This document shows, in pieces, positions 1 through 5,966 of a stretch of 6,185 nucleotides of DNA. Both the position numbers and the translations under genes were made by a program. Every line of letters starts with the position of its first letter. The first letter of the stretch is position 1. The stretch is from NCBI GenBank assembly GCA_910585795.1, contig CAJUFV010000138.1, positions 1 to 6,185 on the forward strand. Reading direction: 5' to 3'. The stretch is from an uncultured Clostridia bacterium (GTDB lineage Bacteria > Bacillota > Clostridia > UBA1381). Under the pieces are notes generated by a model. That model made no database searches and was not told where the DNA came from. It worked only from the letters and a program-made list of their open reading frames with translations.

Positions 1-24
1 TAATATATTGTATATTATATTTTT

Positions 25-30
25 AGGGGG
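25..30 (+). promoter_or_regulatory. Ribosome binding site of the deacetylase gene
   Basis: AGGGGG lies six bases before the ATG at 37, a strong Shine-Dalgarno match that fixes the start. The AT-rich bases before it (1-24) could hold part of a -10 element, but the rest of the promoter lies outside the window. Confidence 0.8.
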
Positions 31-36
31 ATTACT

Positions 37-1149
37 ATGTCTACTTCAAGTGATTTTGAATATATGCGTCGCGAACGCAGGCGGCGTGAACGAATGAGAA
101 AAAAACGTATTCGCGCAGTACTGATTCTTGTCGCTCTCATAGGCGTTATTGTTCTTATATGCGCCGCTGTTTCAACATGCACAAAAAACAATGACGAAGA
201 CACAAATCTTGCGGCTAACACTCCCGCTGAGACTGCCTCAGTTCCCACACCATCGCCTGCGGCTGTTAATACTCTGAATATTCCTCCCGCGTCAGAAGAA
301 AACAACCTATTACAAATCATCGCTGATTCAGGACAGTCAAAGCATTGTTATCTAACCTTTGACGATGGCCCTACGGAAAATATCACACCACAGATTCTTG
401 ATGTGCTCCGACGCTATAATGTAAAAGCAACCTTCTTTGAGGTAGGCTCGCTTATAGAGGCAAACAGGGATATGGCAAGACGCGTGTATGAAGAAGGACA
501 TCTTATAGCCAATCACTCACAGGGACATAACTATGAAAAATTATATGCGTCCACCGAAACCTTTATGACAGAGATGCAGAACTGCGAAAACTCTATAAGA
601 AGCGTCATGAACGGCGAAGAGCCATTCCTGCTTATGCGTTTTCCGGGAGGCAGCTATAATGCCGGTGACCATGCTGCCATCAAGCAGGAATGCAAAACCG
701 CGCTTAAACAAAATAATTTTTACTATATAGACTGGAACGCTCTAAACGGCGATGCTGAAGGAAAAACAAAAAACGCTTCGGAGCTTCTTGAATATCTCAA
801 ACAAACCGCCGAGGGCTATAATAATCTTATTGTTCTTATGCATGACGCATCTTCAAAGCAGGCAACCGCTGACGCTCTTCCTTCAATTATCGAATATCTT
901 GCCGGAGAAGGTTACACCTTCCACCGTCTGGACGATATAGACTATCACGCCGCGCCATCGACTACAGCGCCGGTATCAGTTGATAATACAGACACAGACA
1001 GCAGTAACTCAAGCGCTTCTTCAGCTGATGACAATACTTACCCGACAACCACAGCAGCAACACAATCCTCGGCGCCAGAGGTTCCGAAAACATCTCAGAC
1101 ACCGTCAACACTTGCTCCTGTTTCAACAGGTACAATAGTTATTCAATAA
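37..1149 (+). CDS. Membrane-anchored polysaccharide deacetylase (NodB/CE4 family), probable peptidoglycan deacetylase
   Basis: This 370-residue protein should remove N-acetyl groups from an extracellular amino-sugar polymer, most likely peptidoglycan, using a bound divalent metal. Residues 11-26 are very basic (RRERRRRERMRKKRIR) and precede one hydrophobic helix at about 27-46, so the C-terminal bulk is predicted outside the membrane. A Thr/Pro/Ala-rich linker follows (about 50-100). The NodB domain (about 103-300) has its motifs in order: TFDDGP (D109 catalytic base, D110 metal ligand), NHSQGH (H160 and H164 metal ligands), RFPGG (R201), DWN (232-234) and LMHD (H269). All key residues are present, so it should be active. 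Residues 307-370 form a Ser/Thr/Ala/Pro-rich tail without a recognisable wall-binding repeat. The AGGGGG site fixes the start. The closest known types are PgdA/PdaA-like enzymes; chitin or other glycans cannot be excluded. It appears to be monocistronic, with its own terminator. Confidence 0.93.
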   Translation: MSTSSDFEYMRRERRRRERMRKKRIRAVLILVALIGVIVLICAAVSTCTKNNDEDTNLAANTPAETASVPTPSPAAVNTLNIPPASEENNLLQIIADSGQSKHCYLTFDDGPTENITPQILDVLRRYNVKATFFEVGSLIEANRDMARRVYEEGHLIANHSQGHNYEKLYASTETFMTEMQNCENSIRSVMNGEEPFLLMRFPGGSYNAGDHAAIKQECKTALKQNNFYYIDWNALNGDAEGKTKNASELLEYLKQTAEGYNNLIVLMHDASSKQATADALPSIIEYLAGEGYTFHRLDDIDYHAAPSTTAPVSVDNTDTDSSNSSASSADDNTYPTTTAATQSSAPEVPKTSQTPSTLAPVSTGTIVIQ

Positions 1150-1157
1150 AAAATATC

Positions 1158-1196
1158 ATAAAAATATCGTCCTTATAACAAGGACGATATTTTTGT
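1158..1196 (+). terminator. Rho-independent, probably bidirectional terminator
   Basis: A perfect 15-bp stem (1160-1174 with 1180-1194) closes a five-base loop (ATAAC), and a T-A and a T-G pair extend it at the base. The 3' arm ends in TTTTT. The hairpin begins 10 bases after the deacetylase stop. On the opposite strand it is also followed by T-rich sequence, so it can stop transcripts arriving from the minus strand as well. Confidence 0.9.
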
Positions 1197-1209
1197 CATA
1201 CTTTATATT

Positions 1210-1418
1210 CTACTGCACCGCTTCACCCGCAACTGCAAGCCCAGCCCTGAAGCCGGTCTCAAAGCATTGAATATTTTTTTCTCTCTGCTTCTTTGTCGCA
1301 ATACAATATAAACTTGTCAAAAAATTCAAGCTTTGCTTCTGAAAGCCTTTTGCACAGATAGCGGTAGTACTTTTCTGTCTAATTTTTTGCCTTCATATAT
1401 TTTTTTATCCTTTCCCAT
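1210..1418 (-). pseudogene. Frameshifted remnant of a small helical protein, possibly DUF6809-like
   Basis: No single frame is open, but three minus-strand frames join into one plausible protein end. The first frame starts at an ATG (1418-1416) and reads MGKDKKIYEGKK. After a shift near 1378 a second frame reads EKYYRYLCKRLSEAKLEFF and continues with DKFILYCDKEAERKK. A third frame, entered at the A7 homopolymer (1274-1280), reads NIQCFETGFRAGLAVAGEAV and stops at TAG 1212-1210. The pattern of a helical body, then LFDKF-like residues, then a GF(R/K)xG...E ending resembles small clostridial proteins that I associate from memory with DUF6809. The family name is tentative; the frameshifted layout is directly visible. 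Decayed sequence may continue upstream to about 1480, where LLYTVHAMPPAHF can be read. A sequencing error in the A7 run could explain only one of the two shifts. Confidence 0.45.
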
Positions 1419-1638
1419 CAATTTCACACATTAAAAAATGCGCCGGCGGCATAGCATGTACTGTATAGAGCAAAGCATAAAACCACATTATTTTTTTACT
1501 GCGCCACAAAACTTCATTTCAATATACGTACCAAATGTACACACAAAATAGAGTATGCATTTTCCAAAACAAGAAATTTATAAAATGGTACAAAAATATA
1601 AAGTTTTATGTCTCAGAAATATTATATCATACCTTACG
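1419..1638. other. AT-rich intergenic stretch without a supported gene
   Basis: I see no open frame with a ribosome binding site, no RNA gene and no clear repeat here. The left part (about 1419-1480) may be the decayed front end of the remnant at 1210-1418. The rest is AT-rich sequence between two converging or terminating units. Confidence 0.5.
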
Positions 1639-1675
1639 AAAAAATATAGATAAAGACAAAAAATTATACTTATCT
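1639..1675 (-). terminator. Weak candidate terminator of the nrd operon
   Basis: Read on the minus strand, AGATAAG (1675-1669) can pair with CTTTATCT (1655-1648) with one bulged base, followed after two bases by ATTTTTT (1645-1639). It begins 15 bases after the stop of the last operon gene. The stem is short, AT-rich and has a loop of about 13 bases, so this is a position-based suggestion. Confidence 0.3.
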
Positions 1676-1690
1676 GATGATTTAATCTGA

Positions 1691-2176
1691 CTAAAAACCT
1701 ATTCTTTTTCTGTTCTTTATAAGCACAGGCATAATTACCGCCGACGCGGTCATACTCATTGCCCACTGTATAGGCGAGGAAATCAGCGATATTAACGCTG
1801 TTTCATAGCCCATCATTGGTAATTCCGCAAGAAAATATCCTACTGTAACAATAATTAACGCGGCAATCCCACCTATTATGAAATGCTTAACATCAATATG
1901 TCGGTACACAATTTTTCCGATAACAAATCCCATAATGCCCTTTATAATAAGCGTAGGTATACAAAATTCAGGAAAGCCTGAAATAAGGTCCGCAAGGCTG
2001 TGTCCAACCGCTCCCACAATTGCTCCAGCCGCTGGTCCCAGCAACATTGCCGCCGCGTATATTATACAATCGCCGAAATGCACATATCCGGCTCCTATAG
2101 GAATCTTTGGTACAATTGTCAGCACACATGCCAACGCCGCCAGCATAGCTGTTCTTACAAATTTTTTTGTATTCAT
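1691..2176 (-). CDS. ECF transporter S component (substrate-binding membrane subunit)
   Basis: This 161-residue, very hydrophobic protein resembles the small S components of energy-coupling factor transporters (the riboflavin-type S component group, Pfam PF07155-like). They bind a micronutrient and work with a shared EcfA/EcfA'/EcfT module encoded elsewhere. About five to six membrane helices are visible. The first contains an A-x3-A pattern (A10, A14), which in group II S components contacts EcfT. The stretch VHFGDCIIYAAAMLLGPAAG followed by AIVGAVGHSLADLISG is typical of the family. The start was moved from GTG 2185 to ATG 2176, because AGGAG (2189-2185) sits eight bases before the ATG and would overlap the GTG. 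That site includes the nrdG stop codon, so translation is probably coupled. The substrate is unknown; linkage to nrdDG may mean only co-transcription. Confidence 0.85.
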   Translation of the reverse strand: MNTKKFVRTAMLAALACVLTIVPKIPIGAGYVHFGDCIIYAAAMLLGPAAGAIVGAVGHSLADLISGFPEFCIPTLIIKGIMGFVIGKIVYRHIDVKHFIIGGIAALIIVTVGYFLAELPMMGYETALISLISSPIQWAMSMTASAVIMPVLIKNRKRIGF

Positions 2177-2184
2177 TTCCACCA

Positions 2185-2190
2185 CTCCTA
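2185..2190 (-). promoter_or_regulatory. Ribosome binding site overlapping the nrdG stop codon
   Basis: On the minus strand TAGGAG contains both the nrdG stop (TAG, 2190-2188) and the AGGAG site for the ECF gene. Ribosomes finishing nrdG are therefore placed to start the next gene, which is evidence for one transcript. Confidence 0.75.
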
Positions 2191-2679
2191 CATTTCAATT
2201 ATCTTCTTCTCGTTTAATGACTTTCTCACATCTATCAATCTCTGATTTTCTGAACCTCTGAATTTCAGTCTAAGATTTTTCTTTTCCTCAATAAATCTGC
2301 CATCAACAAGCACATCAACAAGCTCCAGCAGTGGTCCAGCAGACTTCTTCAGCTCTTCAAAAAGAAAACCGCTGTAGCACCATATTGTCTTGTTTGGGAA
2401 ATGCTCTCTTACCGTACGCAGAATATTTAGTACCGTTTCCCTGTTTTCAGGCTCAAACGGTTCTCCCCCAAGCACACTGAAGCCCTCTATATACTCTTTA
2501 TCAAGCGCTTCAAGCAGTTCATTCATATCATTTTTCCCAAACGGATTTCCGTATTCAAAATCCCACGCTTCACTGTTAAAGCACCCCTTACAATGATGTC
2601 TGCATCCGCTGACAAAAAGCGAAACCCTGACTCCTGGGCCGTTAGCCACATCATATTTTTTTATTGCCGCATAATTCAT
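2188..2679 (-). CDS. nrdG: Anaerobic ribonucleoside-triphosphate reductase activating protein (radical SAM)
   Basis: NrdG is the radical-SAM activase that cleaves S-adenosylmethionine at a 4Fe-4S cluster and abstracts hydrogen from the glycyl radical site of NrdD. The 163-residue protein begins MNYAAIKKYDVANGPGVRVS, the normal family start. It carries the cluster motif C26-x3-C30-x2-C33 within SGCRHHCKGCFN, and the SAM-binding GGEP at 71-74. Length is typical of the family. I place the start at ATG 2679, preceded at normal distance by AAAGGCGG. An in-frame GTG at 2697 would add six residues (MRKAAI) and has an AGG almost touching it, so it is less likely. The gene lies 95 bases after nrdD, with a hairpin in the gap, and its stop overlaps the ribosome binding site of the ECF gene. 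Confidence 0.96.
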   Translation of the reverse strand: MNYAAIKKYDVANGPGVRVSLFVSGCRHHCKGCFNSEAWDFEYGNPFGKNDMNELLEALDKEYIEGFSVLGGEPFEPENRETVLNILRTVREHFPNKTIWCYSGFLFEELKKSAGPLLELVDVLVDGRFIEEKKNLRLKFRGSENQRLIDVRKSLNEKKIIEM

Positions 2680-2714
2680 TATAGCCGCCTTTCTCACACC
2701 TGCAAGAATATATT

Positions 2715-2755
2715 AAAAATCTGAGAACGCCGCAGGATATAATCCTTCGGCACTC
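2715..2755 (-). promoter_or_regulatory. Intercistronic hairpin between nrdD and nrdG
   Basis: In the minus-strand RNA, AGGAT (2746-2742) pairs with ATCCT (2738-2734) around a three-base loop. GCCG (2751-2748) pairs with CGGC (2732-2729) beyond one mismatch, and GAG/CTC may close the base. A run of five U (2719-2715) follows after a few bases. It may be a leaky terminator or a processing/stability element that lowers nrdG relative to nrdD. The U run is displaced from the stem, so full termination is unlikely. Confidence 0.45.
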
Positions 2756-2774
2756 ATTCTATATCTTCTTTATT

Positions 2775-4901
2775 TTATAAATGAAGTACTCTGCTTTTTA
2801 TTTCACTTGTTTTACCTGTATTCCAGAAATTCTCTCCAAGATATCCGCAGGTACGGCGCGTAACATTAAGTTTATTTCGATTTTTATTATGACATTGAGG
2901 GCATTCCCATTCCATGTCATCATTAATAATAATCTCACCGTCAAAACCACATTCCTGACAATAATCGGATTTTGTATTAAACTCACCATACTGTATATTA
3001 TCATAGATATATTTTACAAGTGTTTCTAACGCCTCCGGATTATTCTGTACATTAGGAATCTCCACATAAGAAATTGCTCCGCCCAGTGAAATATTCTGAA
3101 ACTCACTTTCAATATCAAACTTGTCAAACGCGCTTATATTCTCACGCACATCAACATGGTATGAGTTTGTATAATAGCCTTTATCGGTAACGTTTTCTAT
3201 AACACCGTGTTTCGCGCGGTCAATCTTCGCGAACCGATAACACAGCGTTTCTGCCGGCGTCCCGTAAAGAGCGAAACCAATATTAGTTTTTTCCTTCCAT
3301 TCATTAACCTTATCACGCATATGACACATTACTTTCATGGCAAACTCCTTGCCTCTGCCGTTTGTCTGACTTTCACCTGTCATAAGATATGTAAGCTCAT
3401 AAAGACCTATATATCCAAGAGATATTGATGAATATCCGCCGTGCAGATATCTGTCAATCGTTTCTCCCTTTTTAAGACGCGCGATAGCGCCATACTGCCA
3501 GTGTATTGGACTGACATCCGATAATGTGCCTTCAAGGGCTTTATGCCTGCACATGAGCGCCTCATAGCATATATTAAGCCTTTCATCAAACAGTTCCCAA
3601 AATTTATCCTCGTTCCCCGCGGCAATGATACCTATTTGCGGAAGGTTAATACTGACTACACCCTGATTAAAACGCCCCTCCCACTTATACTCCCCGTTTT
3701 TGTCCTTCCACGGAGCAAGGAATGAGCGACAGCCCATAGGCCCGAATACATTTTCTTCATAATTTTCACGCATTTTCTTTGCGGAAATATAATCAGGATA
3801 CATTCTCTTTGCACTGCATTTTACAGCCAGTCTTGTTACATAATCATATTTGCCGCCCTTTAGACAGTTATTTTCGTCAAGCACATACACAAGCTTCGGG
3901 AACGCCGGCGTTACATATACCCCCTGCTCATTTTTTATTCCTTCCAAACGCTGACGCAAAATTTCTTCAATAATTTTTACATTTTCGTCAATATATTCAT
4001 CATTCTCATCAATATGTAAAAACAGAGTTACAAAAGGTGACTGCCCGTTTGTTGTCATAAGCGTGTTAATCTGATACTGAATAGTCTGAACACCAGATTT
4101 CAGCTCATCGGCCACACGCATTTCCACTATTTTATTTATATCTTCATCACTCAGAATACCGGTAAACTTTTTCTGTGTTTCCTTAAGAAATTTATCATGA
4201 CTTTTCCTTAGGTATTTGCCCAAATGCGCTATGTTTACCGACTGACCGCCATACTGATTACTCGCAACCGCAGCAATAATCTGAGTTGTGACAGTACATG
4301 CCACTTGAAAGCTCTTCGGCGACTCAATCAGCTTTCCGTTCATTACAGTACCGTTGTCAAGCATATCCTTAATATTAATCAGACAGCAGTTAAAAATCGG
4401 CTGAATGAAGTAATCCGCGTCATGAAAGTGAAGTACACCATTCTCATGCGCCATAGTGATATGCTCCGGCAGCAACAGCCGTTTTGTAACATCTCTTGAA
4501 ACCTCTCCGGCAATATAATCACGCTGTGTTGAAGCATGCGCCGTATTCTTGTTTGAATTTTCTTCCGCAAGCTCCTTGTTTTCATTTCTGATAAGCTTAA
4601 GGATAGATTCATCTGTTGTATTTGATTTTCTCAAAAGACTGCGCTGATATCTGTAAATCATATACTTCTTCGCAAGCACATACTTGTTATGGCCTACAAG
4701 AGTTTTTTCTATTATGTCCTGAATCATTTCAACAGGTATAACGTCTCCTGTTGTCTTTTCAACATTCTCAATAGCTTCATAAATAAGCTCCTCATTTGCT
4801 TTCTGAGAATTTTCAACCTCTACATTCGCCTTCTTAATTGCAGCAGTTATTTTATCCGCCTCATATGTAACAATCCGGCCATCACGCTTTTGTACCTTCA
4901 T
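2775..4901 (-). CDS. nrdD: Anaerobic (class III) ribonucleoside-triphosphate reductase
   Basis: NrdD is a cytoplasmic glycyl-radical enzyme that makes dNTPs from NTPs under anaerobic conditions. The 708-residue protein starts with an ATP-cone domain (MKVQKRDGRIVTYEADKI, about residues 1-93), the allosteric site for ATP/dATP. The catalytic barrel follows; C391 within FGPMGCRSF is the likely thiyl-radical cysteine. The C-terminus has a four-cysteine zinc site (C648, C651, C667, C670) and the radical loop RRTCGYLG with G686 as the predicted glycyl radical, then the usual ending EIKSRVLHL. Length and motifs are typical and uninterrupted. The start is ATG 4901 behind a GGGAAGGGA-type site. A frame extension to 4979 (26 residues) was rejected because family members begin at MKVxKRDG and the extension lies across a NrdR-like box. 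It is the first gene of nrdD-nrdG-ECF, and NrdR repression is expected. Confidence 0.98.
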   Translation of the reverse strand: MKVQKRDGRIVTYEADKITAAIKKANVEVENSQKANEELIYEAIENVEKTTGDVIPVEMIQDIIEKTLVGHNKYVLAKKYMIYRYQRSLLRKSNTTDESILKLIRNENKELAEENSNKNTAHASTQRDYIAGEVSRDVTKRLLLPEHITMAHENGVLHFHDADYFIQPIFNCCLINIKDMLDNGTVMNGKLIESPKSFQVACTVTTQIIAAVASNQYGGQSVNIAHLGKYLRKSHDKFLKETQKKFTGILSDEDINKIVEMRVADELKSGVQTIQYQINTLMTTNGQSPFVTLFLHIDENDEYIDENVKIIEEILRQRLEGIKNEQGVYVTPAFPKLVYVLDENNCLKGGKYDYVTRLAVKCSAKRMYPDYISAKKMRENYEENVFGPMGCRSFLAPWKDKNGEYKWEGRFNQGVVSINLPQIGIIAAGNEDKFWELFDERLNICYEALMCRHKALEGTLSDVSPIHWQYGAIARLKKGETIDRYLHGGYSSISLGYIGLYELTYLMTGESQTNGRGKEFAMKVMCHMRDKVNEWKEKTNIGFALYGTPAETLCYRFAKIDRAKHGVIENVTDKGYYTNSYHVDVRENISAFDKFDIESEFQNISLGGAISYVEIPNVQNNPEALETLVKYIYDNIQYGEFNTKSDYCQECGFDGEIIINDDMEWECPQCHNKNRNKLNVTRRTCGYLGENFWNTGKTSEIKSRVLHL

Positions 4902-4922
4902 AGTCCCTTCCCTTTCTTCAAT

Positions 4923-4938
4923 ACACCATATATTGTGG
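4923..4938. promoter_or_regulatory. NrdR box-like palindrome, proximal
   Basis: ACACCATATATTGTGG closely matches the known 16-bp NrdR box (acaCwAtATaTwGtgt), including the central ATAT and the outer CA/TG steps; only one inner position and the ends break symmetry. It lies 22 bases before the nrdD ATG, downstream of the predicted promoter. NrdR is the ATP-cone/zinc-finger repressor of nrd genes. Assigned by motif and location. Confidence 0.65.
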
Positions 4939-4958
4939 TTACAGCCCATGACAGGCCG

Positions 4959-5012
4959 AAAAAAATCTGCACTATACACGCGTATATCTATTGTTACTGC
5001 GTTTCAAGTGCA
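4959..5012 (-). promoter_or_regulatory. Possible terminator-like or attenuator fold in the nrdD leader
   Basis: In the minus-strand RNA, TGCACT (5012-5007) can pair perfectly with AGTGCA (4973-4968). Inside it, adjoining the 3' arm, TATAC/GTATA (4986-4982 with 4977-4973) forms a small hairpin with loop GCGT; the two stems compete for one base. After CAGA-like spacing a run of seven U (4965-4959) follows. This could be an attenuator ahead of nrdD. I do not recognise a known riboswitch core, and the stems are weak. Confidence 0.3.
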
Positions 5013-5030
5013 AATGTATCCTTATGCCAT

Positions 5031-5046
5031 CCACAATATTTTGTGC
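5031..5046. promoter_or_regulatory. NrdR box-like palindrome, distal
   Basis: CCACAATATTTTGTGC again fits the NrdR box consensus, with CACAA and TTGTG arms paired around the centre. It lies about 30-45 bases downstream of the predicted start of transcription. Its centre is 108 bp from that of the proximal box, much further than the roughly three helical turns usual for paired NrdR boxes. Confidence 0.6.
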
Positions 5047-5081
5047 TTCAGGCCTTTATCCTTACCAATATCTTGTAGATA

Positions 5082-5110
5082 ATTATAACACAAGCAGTCA
5101 ATAAATTCAA
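5082..5110 (-). promoter_or_regulatory. Predicted sigma-A promoter of the nrdD operon
   Basis: On the minus strand TTGAAT (5110-5105) and TATAAT (5087-5082) are separated by exactly 17 bases, and the -10 is preceded by TGT (extended -10). Transcription would start near 5075, giving a leader of about 175 nt before the nrdD ATG. No better promoter was seen closer to the gene. Confidence 0.6.
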
Positions 5111-5145
5111 TCTGTTTTTCCTTACAAAATTAATACATTCCAGCA

Positions 5146-5177
5146 ACATAAACGTTACATTTGTCATATTTATGTAA
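5146..5177. repeat. Nested short inverted repeats upstream of the nrdD promoter
   Basis: ACATAAA (5146-5152) is the reverse complement of TTTATGT (5169-5175), and TTACAT (5155-5160) that of ATGTAA (5172-5177). The two pairings overlap. The place, between a terminator and the nrdD -35 element, would suit an operator, but such short AT-rich repeats can arise by chance. Confidence 0.25.
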
Positions 5178-5183
5178 TATCCC

Positions 5184-5224
5184 AAAAAAAATAACGTATT
5201 ATTTTATCTGACAACACGTTATTT
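5184..5224 (-). terminator. Candidate terminator after the TM2 remnant
   Basis: On the minus strand AAATAACGT (5224-5216) pairs perfectly with ACGTTATTT (5197-5189) over an 18-base loop, and the 3' arm runs into eight T (5191-5184). It starts 12 bases after the last stop of the TM2 remnant and before the nrdD promoter. The stem is AT-rich and the loop long, so strength is uncertain. Confidence 0.5.
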
Positions 5225-5236
5225 CTTATCTTTCTT

Positions 5237-5621
5237 TTAAACCAATAAATATCCAGTTTTGTCACGAAAACTTCCCATAATAATTATTATTAAGTCAATA
5301 ATTATTCCAATTCCTCAAATGCCAATAGTAAACAAATATAAAATTCCTGTACCGACCTTTACCGGCTTAAAATCTGTATGCGCCTGACCAACTAATGAAA
5401 ATACAAATCACCTTATTCTTATGAATAACCAGCATACCTTCATTCTAATTAGTATTGACATTAGATTTTGTATTGGTAATATTAAATTCCGTAACTAATG
5501 ATACTTTCGATGAGTTTTTATTTTTATCAAAAACCTCATCTAAATCATTTTTACAGTACCTCTTTCCTTTTATTTCCACGAGACGCTCGTTACGGAATGA
5601 CCTGCCACAATATGCACACAT
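5237..5621 (-). pseudogene. Broken gene: LIM-like zinc finger fused to a TM2 membrane domain
   Basis: One reading frame starting at ATG 5621 encodes a zinc-finger front (described separately), then a TAG at 5447-5445. The same frame continues past the stop with HKNKVICIFISWSGAYRF, then TAA (5369-5367), then AGK. After a +1 shift near 5357 it continues VGTGILYLFTIGI, TGA (5317-5315), GIGIIIDLIIIIMGSFRDKT and a final TAA at 5239-5237. This is the TM2 domain pattern: first helix, GaHRFYxGK turn, GilYLfT second helix, WGIGxxxDLI and FrDKxG end. Two of the stops replace conserved positions by single changes (Y to TAA in RFY, W to TGA in WGIG), so decay rather than a wrong frame is the simplest reading. 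The function of TM2 proteins of this type is unknown. Three stops plus a frameshift make sequencing error an unlikely explanation. Confidence 0.75.
5445..5621 (-). CDS. 58-residue LIM-like half zinc-finger protein, the still-open front of the broken TM2 gene
   Basis: The open part begins MCAYCGRSFRNERLVEIKG and continues KRYCKNDLDEVF, followed by a polar Asn/Ser/Thr-rich tail that would have linked it to the membrane domain. C2-x2-C5-x17-C23-x2-D26 is the ligand spacing of the second zinc site of LIM domains, where Asp is a normal last ligand. A GAAG eight bases before ATG 5621 is only a weak ribosome binding site. An alternative origin is ATG 5667, four bases after the stop of the upstream membrane gene; it reads MKNKLYTL before a TGA and would join this frame by losing one base. 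Whether the truncated product is made is unclear. The upstream gene lies 50 bases away and probably shares its transcript. Confidence 0.4.
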   Translation of the reverse strand: MCAYCGRSFRNERLVEIKGKRYCKNDLDEVFDKNKNSSKVSLVTEFNITNTKSNVNTN

Positions 5622-5671
5622 AACTACAGCTTCAAAACTTTCATAATGTATACAATTTGTTTTTCATTCTC

Positions 5672-5935
5672 TCACTTTTCGTTTTTAATAAAATATGCGA
5701 TATTGTCCACGCCTATCTTTGCAATAATTAATAACAACACAATAAATATGAAGCATATACACATTATCCCTATATACATAACCATACCCATATTAATAAA
5801 ATTCATATTCGAAAAATCTATAACAGATGCCTGCATACTTCCTAATACTAAAGCTGCTATCACTGTCACAATCAAGCCTATAACCCCTACTGCAAGCATA
5901 GCTAATAAGAGATAGAAAATGGATTTTTTCTTCAT
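5672..5935 (-). CDS. Small two-helix membrane protein of unknown function
   Basis: I do not recognise a family for this 87-residue protein. It starts MKKKS, has a hydrophobic helix at about 6-32 and a second at about 49-72 (rich in Ile, Met and Cys), a short middle stretch ASVIDFSNMNFIN, and a charged end KNEK. A strong AGGAG (5947-5943) sits seven bases before the ATG, and a consensus promoter lies just upstream, so expression is well supported. The short middle loop suggests a hairpin-like insertion; the basic N-terminus suggests both ends inside the cell. It precedes the zinc-finger/TM2 remnant on the same strand, so the pair may have formed one small membrane system. It could also be a small accessory or toxin-like peptide, but nothing specific supports that. 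Confidence 0.75.
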   Translation of the reverse strand: MKKKSIFYLLLAMLAVGVIGLIVTVIAALVLGSMQASVIDFSNMNFINMGMVMYIGIMCICFIFIVLLLIIAKIGVDNIAYFIKNEK

Positions 5936-5966
5936 TTTTCTGCTCCTTATAAAAATTTATATTAAA

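Noticed and set aside
1578..1766. Minus-strand 62-codon frame MGNEYDRVGG...
   Set aside because: It overlaps the end of the ECF gene in another frame, lacks a family signature and continues into AT-rich sequence with the composition of a chance frame.
2177..2185. Upstream GTG starts for the ECF S component
   Set aside because: They overlap the AGGAG site that serves ATG 2176.
2680..2697. Upstream GTG start for nrdG
   Set aside because: MNYAAIKKYD is the normal family start and has a well-placed AAAGGCGG; the AGG before the GTG is too close.
2781..4499. Several plus-strand frames of 60-90 codons opposite nrdD
   Set aside because: They are antisense shadows of a well-conserved enzyme; none has a convincing ribosome binding site or domain.
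4902..4979. N-terminal extension of nrdD by 26 residues
   Set aside because: Family members begin at MKVxKRDG, ATG 4901 has a good ribosome binding site, and the extension crosses an NrdR-like box.
5455..5646. Plus-strand 63-codon frame opposite the zinc-finger region
   Set aside because: The minus strand gives CxxC-x17-CxxD and continues into a TM2 pattern, so this strand is the shadow.
5646..5915. Plus-strand 89-codon frame opposite the small membrane protein
   Set aside because: The minus frame has AGGAG and a consensus promoter; the plus frame has neither.
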